NCBI GenBank assembly: GCA_017552985.1
Contig: JAFZNO010000124.1
Coordinates: forward strand, 1 to 47,756
Reading direction: 5' to 3'
From: Lachnospiraceae bacterium
GTDB taxonomy: Bacteria; Bacillota; Clostridia; Lachnospirales; Lachnospiraceae
Length of the DNA: 47,756 bases
Below the pieces are notes generated by a model, which searched no databases, was not told where the DNA came from, and saw nothing but the letters and a program-made list of their open reading frames with translations. The translations under genes and the position numbers were made by a program. Below, piece after piece: positions 22,769-30,774 of the stretch (position 1 is the first letter of the stretch; each line of letters opens with the position of its first letter).

Positions 22769-24028
22769 ATGGGACTGAAGAACAAAAAGAGGGACATGAC
22801 GCCCTATGACATGAAAAGGAAACCGATCAGGCAGCCAGGGCTCCTTCTGGCGCTTTTGTGGGGCTTTTCAAAGTTTTCCACGACGGGGATGAAAATAACG
22901 AAGATCAGGATGGAAGGGTTAAAACCGCCTTTTTTGGTCTATTCCACGCATCAGGGTTTTTCGGACTATTATATCGTGCCGAGAATGCTTTATCCGCATA
23001 ATTGTAATTACGTTTCGGACATGGAAGGGTTTGCGGCATTCGGAAATGAGCTCTACCGGGCCGGAGGCTGCATTGGGAAAAGAAGGTACGTGCCGGACGT
23101 GAACGTGCTTTTGAACGTCAGGTACGCATTGCGAGAGTTAAAGCAAGGGGTAGTCATTTTTCCAGAGTCCAGGCATTGCGACGCGGGGATCACGTCCAAC
23201 GTACCCAAGAATCTTGGCAAACTGGCGAAATTCCTGGACGTGCCTTTGGTGGTGATCTACAGTCATGGGGCTTATCTGGCCAATCCGTTTTGGGATGAGG
23301 GCCATACCAGAAAGGTGAAAATGGAGAGCACCGCAGAGCTCCTTTATACGGCGGAGGAACTGCATGCGGCGTCTGAAGAGGAAATACAGCGCAGGGTGGA
23401 AGAAAAGCTCCGTTATGACGAATATGCGTGGCAAAAGGAACGGGGGATCAAGATCAAGGAAGAAAACCGCGCGGAAGGCCTGCATTTACCGCTATACCAG
23501 TGTAAGTCGTGCATGGTAAAGGGGAAGATGAGAAGCGGTAAGGCGGAGCTTTGGTGCGAAGCCTGTAACAAGAGATGGACGCTTACGGAAGATGGTGATC
23601 TGAAAGATGAAGTCACGGGAGAATTATCAGACGTGCCCTCCTGGTATCGCTGGGAGAGGAGCCTTGTAAAAGGGGCAGTGGAACGCGGGGCTTACAAAGG
23701 CATCGACGTGCCGGTGACCGTTGATGCGTTGCCCAATGAAAAGGGATTTGTCAGTCTGGGGACGGGGCGTCTGACCCATAATGGGGAAGGATTTGTCCTG
23801 ACGCTTGATGAGGACGAAGGCATTACGAAGGACGCCTTTCCGCTTTGGATCCCGAATGGGTCGCTGGAATCCGCGCAGACGGAATATAATTACAGAGGGC
23901 GCGGAAAGTGCATCGTACTGTCCACGCGGGACTGTTGCTACTATGTCTATTCCAAGGCAGAGGAGTTTCTTGTGACGGAATTGGAATTTGCGGTGGAGGA
24001 GATTAACCGGTTCCAGGAAAATACGTAG
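22769..24028 (+). CDS. PlsC-like acyltransferase with inserted zinc ribbon
   Basis: A 419-residue protein. Residues 1-230 are a 1-acyl-glycerol-3-phosphate acyltransferase-like domain: catalytic H61-x4-D66 (HQGFSDY) and the substrate motif FPESRH in place of FPEGTR. A zinc ribbon then follows, C245-x2-C248-x14-C263-x2-C266, and a beta-rich C-terminal domain of about 120 residues that I do not recognise. The probable reaction is acyl transfer to a lipid head group at the inner face of the membrane; substrate unknown. ATG 22769 has AGAGG 7 nt upstream, while GTG 22751 lacks one. A zinc ribbon in a PlsC-type enzyme is not part of the standard family layout. Confidence 0.75.
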   Translation: MGLKNKKRDMTPYDMKRKPIRQPGLLLALLWGFSKFSTTGMKITKIRMEGLKPPFLVYSTHQGFSDYYIVPRMLYPHNCNYVSDMEGFAAFGNELYRAGGCIGKRRYVPDVNVLLNVRYALRELKQGVVIFPESRHCDAGITSNVPKNLGKLAKFLDVPLVVIYSHGAYLANPFWDEGHTRKVKMESTAELLYTAEELHAASEEEIQRRVEEKLRYDEYAWQKERGIKIKEENRAEGLHLPLYQCKSCMVKGKMRSGKAELWCEACNKRWTLTEDGDLKDEVTGELSDVPSWYRWERSLVKGAVERGAYKGIDVPVTVDALPNEKGFVSLGTGRLTHNGEGFVLTLDEDEGITKDAFPLWIPNGSLESAQTEYNYRGRGKCIVLSTRDCCYYVYSKAEEFLVTELEFAVEEINRFQENT

Positions 24029-24045
24029 AATGTGTTCCAAGGGTT

Positions 24046-24074
24046 TTGACGATTTCGAATGAATTTGATATAAT
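24046..24074 (+). promoter_or_regulatory. Strong sigma-A promoter
   Basis: TTGACG (24046-24051), a 17-nt spacer and TATAAT (24069-24074) lie directly after the acyltransferase stop. This decides the start of the GGDEF gene downstream, because an apparent ORF start lies within the promoter itself. Confidence 0.85.
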
Positions 24075-24123
24075 AAAAACATACTTCTGGGAAGCAAATT
24101 TTGGTTGTGCGAGGCTGGAAGGG

Positions 24124-25479
24124 ATGAAGACGAAGAAAAGCGGCAGGATTAGCGGACTTATGATCCTTGTGATCATTTTCCTGTTGGTTGTGAACGTAAC
24201 TCTTGGCTTTTTCATGACCAGGCAGGCGAGCAATGCGCTAATCTCTTTGATCCAAAACAGAATGCTTGACATATCCAATACGGCGGCAGACATGCTCGAC
24301 GGTGACGCCCTTTTGCGTCTAAATGCGGAGGATCAAGGCTCTGAAGAGTATCAAGAGGTTATGGAAATACTGACTTATTTCCAGGACAACATTGCGCTGA
24401 AATATATTTACTGTATTAAGGATAAGGGGAATAAGGAGTTTGTGTTCTCCGTGGATCCAACGGTGGAGGATCCGGGAGAGTTTGGATCGCCCATAGTTTA
24501 TACGGATGCCTTATATTCCGCGAGCCTTGGCAAGGCAGACGTGGACGACGTTCCCTACAAAGATGCGTGGGGAACCTTTTATAGCGCGTACAGCCCCGTA
24601 TTTACTTCCGATGGCAGGGTGGGCGGAATCGTAGCCGTTGACTTCAGTGCCGAATGGTATGAGGATCAATTGAAAAGCTTAATTGGCACCGTGATCATCG
24701 TTGCCGTTCTGTCCATGGGCATTGGCATAGCGATCGTTGTGATCCTTACGCGAAGAAAGAGAAAGCAGTACGGCGTCTTGTATGGGCGCTTGAATGCTTT
24801 GGCTGGAAAGGTTGAAGAGCTTGTCAAGGAAGTCGAGCTTAGAAACGAATACCCCATTGCGAAAGAAGACGAGCAGGAAGAGGCAGAGGAGCAGGGGCGA
24901 GGCGGTGAAATAGAGGATTTGGGATCGAAGATCGAGTCCATGCAGGAGGAACTGCGTAAACACATTTCCCGCATTCACAAGCAGGCGTATTTGGACAGCC
25001 TGACGGGCGTTGGCAACAGAGCGGCATATGATGCAAAGATTGAAAGCCTGGAGAAGGACATCACGGAAAAGAAGGCTTCTTTTGCCGTTGCGGTCTTGGA
25101 CATGAACGGGCTGAAGGTCATAAATGACAATTACGGTCATGAGCGGGGAGACCTTGCGCTGATTGATGCGGCGGAAGTCCTGAAGGCGGTGTTTGGGAAA
25201 GAAAATCTTTTCAGAATTGGCGGAGATGAATTCTTTGTTATTGTCCGGAATGCTTCTGAGGAAGACATGGAACGTCATTTCGCGGAGCTTGACCAAAAGC
25301 TGGCTGAGACGAATCAGAAAGAGAAGTCCTACGTGCAGGAGCTCTCTCTTTCCAAGGGATCTGCAGTTTATCGTCCCCAGGAAGACGCGGATTTCAAGGA
25401 AGTGTTCAAGCGTGCCGATCTGGTTATGTATGAGGATAAGCGTGCTTACTACGTAAAACGTGGAGACCGGAGAAGATAA
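24124..25479 (+). CDS. Membrane-bound diguanylate cyclase (GGDEF)
   Basis: A 451-residue protein. It has a membrane span at about residues 12-34, an extracellular sensor of about 140 residues (Cache/CHASE-like, reading YIYCIKDKGNKEFVFSVDP and GGIVAVDFS), a second span (VIIVAVLSMGIGIAIVVIL), a charged linker, a coiled coil and a C-terminal GGDEF domain with intact RIGGDEF. The enzyme makes c-di-GMP from two GTP. No RxxD inhibitory site is visible five residues before GGDEF. The start is set at 24124, after the promoter at 24046-24074; the segment upstream is leader. The MshEN-type protein at 14655 is a possible reader of its product. Confidence 0.88.
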   Translation: MKTKKSGRISGLMILVIIFLLVVNVTLGFFMTRQASNALISLIQNRMLDISNTAADMLDGDALLRLNAEDQGSEEYQEVMEILTYFQDNIALKYIYCIKDKGNKEFVFSVDPTVEDPGEFGSPIVYTDALYSASLGKADVDDVPYKDAWGTFYSAYSPVFTSDGRVGGIVAVDFSAEWYEDQLKSLIGTVIIVAVLSMGIGIAIVVILTRRKRKQYGVLYGRLNALAGKVEELVKEVELRNEYPIAKEDEQEEAEEQGRGGEIEDLGSKIESMQEELRKHISRIHKQAYLDSLTGVGNRAAYDAKIESLEKDITEKKASFAVAVLDMNGLKVINDNYGHERGDLALIDAAEVLKAVFGKENLFRIGGDEFFVIVRNASEEDMERHFAELDQKLAETNQKEKSYVQELSLSKGSAVYRPQEDADFKEVFKRADLVMYEDKRAYYVKRGDRRR

Positions 25480-25493
25480 AAGCAAAGCAATGC

Positions 25494-25522
25494 TTGCGTT
25501 TTCGACCAAATTATCATATACT
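25494..25522 (+). promoter_or_regulatory. Sigma-A promoter of the structured RNA
   Basis: TTGCGT (25494-25499), a 17-nt spacer and TATACT (25517-25522). The predicted start near 25529 falls just before the first helix of the RNA. Confidence 0.7.
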
Positions 25523-25528
25523 TATAAG

Positions 25529-25835
25529 TAAGAAGATTCAGAAGCCGCTGATCTGGGAGCAGGCGTGATGCCGCGGTTCGATTCCGAGGGCTTCTGTTTC
25601 ATGCATACCTGCGGAAGCTTTCTAAGACTAAGACTGACTTGCGCAATCTGCATGAAGGGTCTACGGGCGCCTAGAGTCTCGTCAATCATAAGGTAGAATG
25701 ACTAACGTCACTTGAGTGGTTAAATAGTGGAGCATTGTTATGAGCGCGTACAAGTGTAAGAACGGCTTAGGGCGGTAACCTCTTAGTCAGAAAACACCAG
25801 AGAGCGGCTGCGCCTTCGGGTGCAGTCGTTCTCTT
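25529..25835 (+). ncRNA. Structured non-coding RNA (raiA-motif-like candidate)
   Basis: About 305 nt free of ORFs, bounded by its own promoter (25494-25522) and by a terminator hairpin at its end (25799-25835: AGAGAGCGGCTGC against GCAGTCGTTCTCT, then TTCTTT). A 5' domain is closed by AGAAGCC / GGGCTTCT (about 25540-25598) and contains a T-loop-like GCGGTTCGATTCCGAG. Further conserved-looking single-stranded blocks include TAGTGGAGCATTGTTATGAGC and GGCGGTAACCTC. It lacks the hallmarks of tmRNA, RNase P, SRP and 6S RNA. Size, host group and T-loop make the raiA motif my first candidate, but I cannot confirm it by eye. A DUF6171 gene follows. Confidence 0.6.
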
Positions 25836-25840
25836 TCTTT
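25799..25840 (+). terminator. Terminator of the structured RNA
   Basis: A 13-bp stem with wobble pairs, loop around GCCTTCGGGT, followed by TTCTTTAT. Confidence 0.75.
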
Positions 25841-25877
25841 ATATGCTAATTTTAGAAGAGCGGAGGGCGTGAGGCGC

Positions 25878-26135
25878 GTGGAAGGGGAGACTAGAATATG
25901 CAAGAAATGCTTGATCCGGGAGATGGCAGGCCAGGAAAAGGTTTATGAGACGATCCGGCGCATGATCGAAGACATTCCCCAAAGCGACAGGACTGCTGAG
26001 ACGGAACGGGAGCGCCGCTTGAACGTTTGCAAGCAATGCGAGCGCCTTCTGGAAGGCATGTGCGCGGCCTGTGGCTGCTACGTCGAGCTCCGCGCCTCCC
26101 TAACCGCTCAGTCTTGCCCTTATGATCTCTGGTAA
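25878..26135 (+). CDS. DUF6171 family small zinc-finger-like protein
   Basis: An 85-residue cytoplasmic protein with three cysteine groups: CKKC near the start, CKQC in the middle and CAACGC plus a late Cys (SCPYDLW) near the end, so probably one or two structural zinc sites. The layout matches DUF6171 of Clostridia; function unknown. The start is GTG 25878, 10 nt after GGAGGG (25862-25867); GTG 25869 is too close to that site. It lies 40 nt after the structured RNA's terminator. Confidence 0.75.
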   Translation: MEGETRICKKCLIREMAGQEKVYETIRRMIEDIPQSDRTAETERERRLNVCKQCERLLEGMCAACGCYVELRASLTAQSCPYDLW

Positions 26136-26166
26136 CGTGTCACGGGGACGTGTCTGCTGACATGTT
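26134..26166. repeat. Dispersed palindrome, ACGTGTC type
   Basis: ACGTGTCA...TGACATGT arms enclose CGGGGACGTGTCTGC. A 22-nt block starting AACGTGTCACGGGGACG is identical here (26134-26155) and at 33742-33763. It begins at the DUF6171 stop codon. Confidence 0.7.
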
Positions 26167-26230
26167 GTGAAAACTGGAAATAGTACCGCCTGAAGCAGAA
26201 GAAGCGCCGCCAGGCAGTAATAGAAATAAA

Positions 26231-26263
26231 AAAGAGCATGCCTCATGGCATGCTCTTTTATTT
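26231..26263. terminator. Bidirectional terminator
   Basis: The 12-bp perfect stem AAAGAGCATGCC / GGCATGCTCTTT (26231-26242 with 26247-26258), loop TCAT, has T-rich sequence on the plus side and A-rich on the other. It lies between convergent genes. Confidence 0.85.
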
Positions 26264-26269
26264 AGTGTA

Positions 26270-26392
26270 GCAATTCTGCGACTAACAGAAGGCATCTTCC
26301 CGCAAGCGGGCCCCTCCTTCTGTTTGGCGTGCCCTTCGGCACGTCCCTCGTTTCACTCGGGATCGCGGAATTGCTGCGCAATTCTGCGACTA
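26270..26392. repeat. Hairpin cluster between 15-bp direct repeats
   Basis: GCAATTCTGCGACTA occurs at 26270-26284 and 26378-26392, the second copy covering the stop codon of cellobiose phosphorylase. Between them are stacked hairpins (ACAGAAGG...CCTTCTGT; GCGTGCCCTTCGGCACG; CCCTCGTTTCACTCGGG; GCGGAATTGCTGCGCAATTC). It looks like a small palindromic element. Confidence 0.65.
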
Positions 26393-28834
26393 TCCCATAA
26401 CAACTTCAACGGTTACGTCGGTCTTGCCTGCTTCGTAAGGGATAACGGAGGTGCCGATGAGCTCCTTGCCGTCTACGACGATCTTGGTCACGCCCTTCTG
26501 AACGCCGTTAGGATTCTTTACGGATACGTGGTAGTTTACGCCGCGGTAGGTTCTGATGAGATCAAAATCACCAAAGCCGGTAGGTACGCAAGGATTGATC
26601 TGTAATCCGTTGTGGGTAGGATATACGCCCAGGATGTACTGGGAAACGTTTACGAAGGTCCATGCAGCGGTACCAGTCAGCCAGCTGTTCTTAGCCTCGC
26701 CGTGTCTGGGAGCGTCAGCGCCGGCAACCATCTGGGAATAAACGTAAGGCTCGGTGCGATGGATCTCGGAAATGTCCTCGATATAAGCAGGACAGGTCTT
26801 TTTATAAATCTCGAAAGCACGGTCGCCGCGGCCGATCACGGTCTCAGCGATGGATACCCAAGGGTTGTTGTGGCAGAAGATTCCGGCATTCTCCTTGTAT
26901 CCGGGCGGATAGGAGGATACTTCACCAAGCTCTAAGTGATACTTGGTGTAAGCAGGCTGCAGGATCATTACGCCGTACTTGGTGTCGAGCTTTTCCTTTA
27001 CGGAATTCAGTGCCTTCTCGGCAAGGCCTTCCTTTACGCCAACGCCTGCCAGTACGCAGAAGCCCTGGGGCTCGATGAAGATCTGGCCTTCCTCGCATTC
27101 CTTGGAACCAACCTTATGGCTGAATGCGTCATATGCACGAACGAACCATTCGCCGTCCCAGCCATCCTTCAGGATTGCCGCATACATCTTTTCAACTTCA
27201 GCGCGGGCTCTTGCTGCCTCGGCGTTGTCGCCCTTGAGCTCGCAAAGCTGTGCATACTCTTCGCCATACTTAACGAACATGCCGGCGATGAATACGGACT
27301 CTGCCACGGGGCCTTCGCTGGGACCAAAGGTCTGGAAGGACTCGCCGGGATGCTCGGAGAAGCAGTTCAGGTTCAGACAGTCATTCCAGTCTGCACGTCC
27401 GATCAGAGGCAGGTCGTGAGGTCCCTTGTGGGTTGCAATGTAATCAAAGGATCTCTTTAAGTGGTTCATGAGAGGCGTTGCCTTGCTCGCGTCATTATCA
27501 AAAGGAGTCATTACGTCCAAGATGGAAACGTCACCAGTCTCGCGCACGTAAGCGCTGGTACCTGCGATGAGCCACAGGGGATCATCATTGAAGCCGCTGC
27601 CGATGTCGGAGTTGCCCTTCTTGGTCAGGGGCTGGTACTGATGGTAAGCGCTGCCGTCCTCAAATTGCGTGGAAGCGATGTCGATGATACGCTCTCTTGC
27701 GCGGTCAGGGATCAGATGTACGAAGCCGAGCAGATCCTGGCAGGAATCTCTAAAGCCCATGCCGCGGCCGATGCCGGATTCATAATAGGAAGCGGAGCGG
27801 GACATGTTGAAGGTTACCATGCACTGATACTGGTTCCAGATATTAACCATGCGGTTAACCTTCTCATCCTTGGAAGATACCTGATACTTGGAAAGGAGCT
27901 TTGCCCAGTAAGCGTGAAGCTCGTCCAAAGCCTTCTTAACGTCATCGGTGGTAGCGTAGCGTGCAAGCATCTCGTGTGCGCGCTTCTTGTTGATCACCTG
28001 CATTGCGGAATCTTCCCACTTTTCTTCCTTGGGATTCTCAATATATCCAAGAACAAACACGAAATCCTTGCTCTCGCCGGGTGCCAGTTCCACGTTCAGC
28101 TGCTGACATGCGATGGGAGACCAACCGCTTGCCATGGAGTTCGTGCACTGACCCTTCTCAACAACTTCGGGGTTGGCAGCGCTTCTGTATGCGCCAAGGA
28201 ACTCGTCACGGCTGGTGTCAAATCCGGCAACGGGTGCGTTTACGGAGTAAACTGCGTAATGATTTCTGCGCTCTCTGTATTCGGTCTTGTGATAGATCGT
28301 GGAGCCTTCCACTTCCATTTCGCCGCAGCTAAGGAGTCTCTGGAAGTTCTTCATGTCGTCGTCTGCATTCCACAGACACCATTCTACGTAGGAGAATACC
28401 TTTACGGACTTCTTCTCGGTGCTCTCGTTGGTCAGGGTCAGCTGGGTCACTTCACAGTTGTCGTTCATGGGAACGAATGCAAGAGCGGAAGCCTTCAGGC
28501 CGTTCTTCTTGCCGGTGAAGCGGCTGTAGCCGATGCCGTGACGGCACTCGTACTCGTCCAACTCAGTCTGGGTAGGCTGCCAGCCGGGATTCCATACGGT
28601 ATCGCCGTCCTTCACGTAAAAGTACTTGCCGCCCATGTCTGCAGGCACGTTATTGTAACGATAACGGGTCAGACGAAGGAGCTTTGCATCTTTGTAGAAG
28701 GTGTAGCCGCCCTGCGTGTTGGAAATCAGGGAGAAAAACTCGTTGCATCCCAGGTAGTTGATCCAAGTGAGCGGAGTCTTGGGAGTTGTGATGACGTATT
28801 CCTTGTTCGCGTCATCAAAATAACCGAATTTCAT
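26390..28834 (-). CDS. Cellobiose phosphorylase (GH94)
   Basis: An 814-residue GH94 enzyme that splits cellobiose with phosphate into glucose 1-phosphate and glucose, saving ATP during cellulose breakdown in the cytoplasm. The N-terminal beta-sandwich ([18 protein letters not shown]...) matches cellobiose phosphorylases closely. The catalytic-acid segment RADWND (D482-D485) and the phosphate-site region [15 protein letters not shown]-like (here [15 protein letters not shown]) are in the (alpha/alpha)6 barrel. The start is the ATG complementary to 28832-28834 with AAAGGAGA upstream; a longer ORF to 28879 crosses the operator. It has its own promoter (28894-28922) and a palindromic operator (28865-28879). 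The stop codon lies in a direct repeat. Confidence 0.95.
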   Translation of the reverse strand: MKFGYFDDANKEYVITTPKTPLTWINYLGCNEFFSLISNTQGGYTFYKDAKLLRLTRYRYNNVPADMGGKYFYVKDGDTVWNPGWQPTQTELDEYECRHGIGYSRFTGKKNGLKASALAFVPMNDNCEVTQLTLTNESTEKKSVKVFSYVEWCLWNADDDMKNFQRLLSCGEMEVEGSTIYHKTEYRERRNHYAVYSVNAPVAGFDTSRDEFLGAYRSAANPEVVEKGQCTNSMASGWSPIACQQLNVELAPGESKDFVFVLGYIENPKEEKWEDSAMQVINKKRAHEMLARYATTDDVKKALDELHAYWAKLLSKYQVSSKDEKVNRMVNIWNQYQCMVTFNMSRSASYYESGIGRGMGFRDSCQDLLGFVHLIPDRARERIIDIASTQFEDGSAYHQYQPLTKKGNSDIGSGFNDDPLWLIAGTSAYVRETGDVSILDVMTPFDNDASKATPLMNHLKRSFDYIATHKGPHDLPLIGRADWNDCLNLNCFSEHPGESFQTFGPSEGPVAESVFIAGMFVKYGEEYAQLCELKGDNAEAARARAEVEKMYAAILKDGWDGEWFVRAYDAFSHKVGSKECEEGQIFIEPQGFCVLAGVGVKEGLAEKALNSVKEKLDTKYGVMILQPAYTKYHLELGEVSSYPPGYKENAGIFCHNNPWVSIAETVIGRGDRAFEIYKKTCPAYIEDISEIHRTEPYVYSQMVAGADAPRHGEAKNSWLTGTAAWTFVNVSQYILGVYPTHNGLQINPCVPTGFGDFDLIRTYRGVNYHVSVKNPNGVQKGVTKIVVDGKELIGTSVIPYEAGKTDVTVEVVMG

Positions 28835-28864
28835 ATGGTACTCTCCTTTGCATATAGTATTATA

Positions 28865-28879
28865 TTGTTTACTAAACAA
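28865..28879. promoter_or_regulatory. Perfect palindromic operator TTGTTTA-C-TAAACAA
   Basis: A 15-nt perfect palindrome just downstream of the expected transcription start of the cellobiose phosphorylase gene, where a bound repressor would block elongation. The shape resembles ROK/XylR-type boxes (GTTTA...TAAAC). The regulator is not in the window. Confidence 0.65.
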
Positions 28880-28893
28880 AATGACATGACTAA

Positions 28894-28922
28894 ATTATAT
28901 AGGATAGCGTTGATTATTTCAA
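28894..28922 (-). promoter_or_regulatory. Sigma-A promoter of cellobiose phosphorylase
   Basis: On the minus strand, TTGAAA (28917-28922), a 17-nt spacer and TATAAT (28894-28899). Confidence 0.8.
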
Positions 28923-28940
28923 GAGAAAAAACAGCCGCCG

Positions 28941-28974
28941 GCTTTAGAAAAAGTTTAAAAAAACTTTCTAAAGC
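28941..28974. promoter_or_regulatory. Inverted repeat GCTTTAGAAA...TTTCTAAAGC
   Basis: Perfect 10-bp arms at 28941-28950 and 28965-28974 with a 14-nt centre that itself contains AGTTT/AAACT. It lies between the divergent promoters, just upstream of the -35 at 28980, so it may be an activator or repressor site for the HAAS gene. Confidence 0.5.
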
Positions 28975-28979
28975 TTCTA

Positions 28980-29008
28980 TTTACGAAGAAAGCTTTGCAT
29001 GATAGAAT
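28980..29008 (+). promoter_or_regulatory. Sigma-A promoter of the HAAS gene
   Basis: TTTACG (28980-28985), a 17-nt spacer and TAGAAT (29003-29008). Confidence 0.55.
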
Positions 29009-29057
29009 ATAGCTATCGCAGAGGGGGCCTTGTCTGAACGGATGAGGGGAGAAACGC

Positions 29058-29525
29058 ATGAATAAGAATGAATTCCTGAATCAGCTTCAGGTCTCCCTTA
29101 ACGGGAAACTGAAAGCAAGTCAGGTTGAAGACAACGTACAATATTACAATGATTACGTCGAAGAACAAATGCGGCGCGGGCGGACGGAAAGAGAAATTAT
29201 GGAGACTTTGGGCTCTCCCAGGCTGATCGCGCGGACGATCTTGGATGCGAGCAAGGAGTCGGAAAGGATCGTCACCGAGACGGAGCCATTCGAATCTGAT
29301 CAAACGGTACCGGAAAACGACGGCGTCTTTCGTGCCAGGACGAACGTGCCATGGCTTGCAAAATTCCTGATGGCACCGAAATGGGTTAGGACCACGTGCG
29401 GGATCGTTGCGTTGGTTGGCATTTGTTCATTGGTCATTTTTCTTTTGAAGTTTTTGTTCCCGTTCCTGGTGATTTTACTGATCGCGATTTTTTTAAGAAA
29501 ATTGTTTTGGGACTGGCTTCGGTAG
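29058..29525 (+). CDS. HAAS (DUF1700) domain membrane protein
   Basis: A 155-residue protein. Residues 1-70 are a helical HAAS domain (EFLNQLQVSLNGKL...YYNDYVEEQM...RTEREIMETLGSPRLIARTIL), the DUF1700 layout. One strongly hydrophobic C-terminal region of about 45 residues forms one or two membrane spans. HAAS proteins usually partner PadR-type repressors or sensor modules, but no PadR gene is adjacent here. The ATG at 29058 has GGGGAG upstream. The stop codon TAG is the first base triplet of the terminator stem at 29523. Confidence 0.8.
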   Translation: MNKNEFLNQLQVSLNGKLKASQVEDNVQYYNDYVEEQMRRGRTEREIMETLGSPRLIARTILDASKESERIVTETEPFESDQTVPENDGVFRARTNVPWLAKFLMAPKWVRTTCGIVALVGICSLVIFLLKFLFPFLVILLIAIFLRKLFWDWLR

Positions 29526-29549
29526 GGGTGCCTTTTGGCATCCCTATTT
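29523..29549 (+). terminator. Terminator overlapping a stop codon
   Basis: The stem TAGGGGTGCC / GGCATCCCTA (29523-29532 with 29537-29546, one G-T pair) has loop TTTT and a short T run. Its first three bases are the HAAS stop codon. Confidence 0.65.
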
Positions 29550-29575
29550 ACATATTAAAAAAAATTGTTTATACT
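29547..29575 (+). promoter_or_regulatory. Sigma-A promoter
   Basis: TTTACA (29547-29552), a 17-nt spacer and TATACT (29570-29575), 42 nt before the rRNA methyltransferase start. Confidence 0.65.
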
Positions 29576-29616
29576 AGTTAGGATATTATGAGAGCCTGCA
29601 AATACGGGGAAAAACA

Positions 29617-30774
29617 ATGAAGAAATATGAACTGATCGTTCCATGCCATTTTGGCACGGAGGCGCTTTTAAAAAGAGAGATCACGGATATCGGATATGAC
29701 GTCACGGAGGTGACGGATGGACGCGTAACCTTTTTGGGAGACGAGGAAGCAGTTGCCAGGGCCAATATTTTCCTGAGAACGGCGGAGCGCGTGCTCATCA
29801 AGGTCGGGAGCTTTCAGGCCACGGATTATGAGGAATTGTTCCAGGGAACCAAGGCCATCCCGTGGGAGGAATTCATTCCCTCCGACGGAAAATGCTGGGT
29901 GACCAAGGCGGCCAGCGTAAAGTCCAAGCTGTTTAGCCCCTCCGACATCCAGCGCGTCATGAAAAAGGCCATCGCTAACAGGCTTTTGGACGTTTATCAC
30001 GTGAATTGGCTGCCGGAGACGGGAGAGAGCTTTCCGCTCCGCGTGTTTTTGTTAAAGGATCAGGTGACGATCGGACTCGACACCACGGGAGAATCCCTTC
30101 ACAAGCGCGGCTACCGGAAGCTTACGGCAAAGGCACCCATCGCGGAGAACCTGGCAGCAGCTTTGATCATGCTGACGCCCTGGCGCGGTGACCGGATCTT
30201 GGTAGATCCCTTCTGCGGAAGCGGCACGATCCCCATTGAAGCGGCCATGATGGCGGCAAACGTGGCGCCCGGCATGAACCGGGAGTTTACGGCGCAGAAC
30301 TGGGATCACGTCGTGCAAAAGCGGAACTGGTATGATGCCCTGGACGAGGCAAATGAAATGGTGGACCTGAGCGTCGAAACGGACATTCAGGGCTATGATC
30401 TTGACAATGAAATGGTGACGATCGCGCGTGAAAACGCGAAGCTGGCGGGGGTGGACAAGCTCATTCACTTCCAGCGCAGGGACGTAAAGGACTTAAGTCA
30501 CCCTAAGAAATATGGATTTATCATCACCAACCCGCCCTATGGCGAGCGTTTGCAGGAGAAAAACGAGATGCCGGCGCTGTACCAGACCTTGGGGGAGCGG
30601 TATCGCAACTTGGATTCGTGGAGCCTAAACATGATCACGGCCTATGAGGATGCAGAGAAATATATTGGGCGCAAGGCAGACAAGAATCGCAAGATCTACA
30701 ATGGCATGATGAAGACGTATTATTATCAATTTATGGGGCCAAAGCCTCCAAAGAGGAGTTCAAAAGATGAGTAA
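29617..30774 (+). CDS. THUMP-domain 23S rRNA methyltransferase (RlmL-type)
   Basis: A 385-residue protein with an N-terminal THUMP RNA-binding domain (about residues 50-155) and a C-terminal UPF0020/RlmL methyltransferase. The SAM motif is DPFCGSGTIPIEAA (near residue 198) and the catalytic motif is TNPPYGERL (near 306), typical of N2-guanine methyltransferases acting on 23S rRNA. It matches the single-domain Firmicutes form (YpsC) rather than the fused E. coli RlmKL. It overlaps rdgB by 8 bases. Confidence 0.9.
   Translation: MKKYELIVPCHFGTEALLKREITDIGYDVTEVTDGRVTFLGDEEAVARANIFLRTAERVLIKVGSFQATDYEELFQGTKAIPWEEFIPSDGKCWVTKAASVKSKLFSPSDIQRVMKKAIANRLLDVYHVNWLPETGESFPLRVFLLKDQVTIGLDTTGESLHKRGYRKLTAKAPIAENLAAALIMLTPWRGDRILVDPFCGSGTIPIEAAMMAANVAPGMNREFTAQNWDHVVQKRNWYDALDEANEMVDLSVETDIQGYDLDNEMVTIARENAKLAGVDKLIHFQRRDVKDLSHPKKYGFIITNPPYGERLQEKNEMPALYQTLGERYRNLDSWSLNMITAYEDAEKYIGRKADKNRKIYNGMMKTYYYQFMGPKPPKRSSKDE

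Noticed and set aside
24046-24123. Longer N-terminus for the diguanylate cyclase
   Set aside because: The apparent start overlaps a TTGACG-17-TATAAT promoter, so those codons would not be transcribed from it; 24124 fits the signal anchor.
25529-25835. tmRNA, RNase P, SRP or 6S RNA as identity of the structured RNA
   Set aside because: No tag ORF or CCA-ended acceptor pair, no RNase P core boxes, no SRP GGAAGC/GUCAGGUCC-type core and no single long bulged hairpin; raiA-like remains the working guess.
27461-29002. Long plus-strand ORF of 513 codons opposite cellobiose phosphorylase
   Set aside because: It is the antisense shadow of a clear GH94 gene and of its promoter region; no ribosome site and no recognisable domain.
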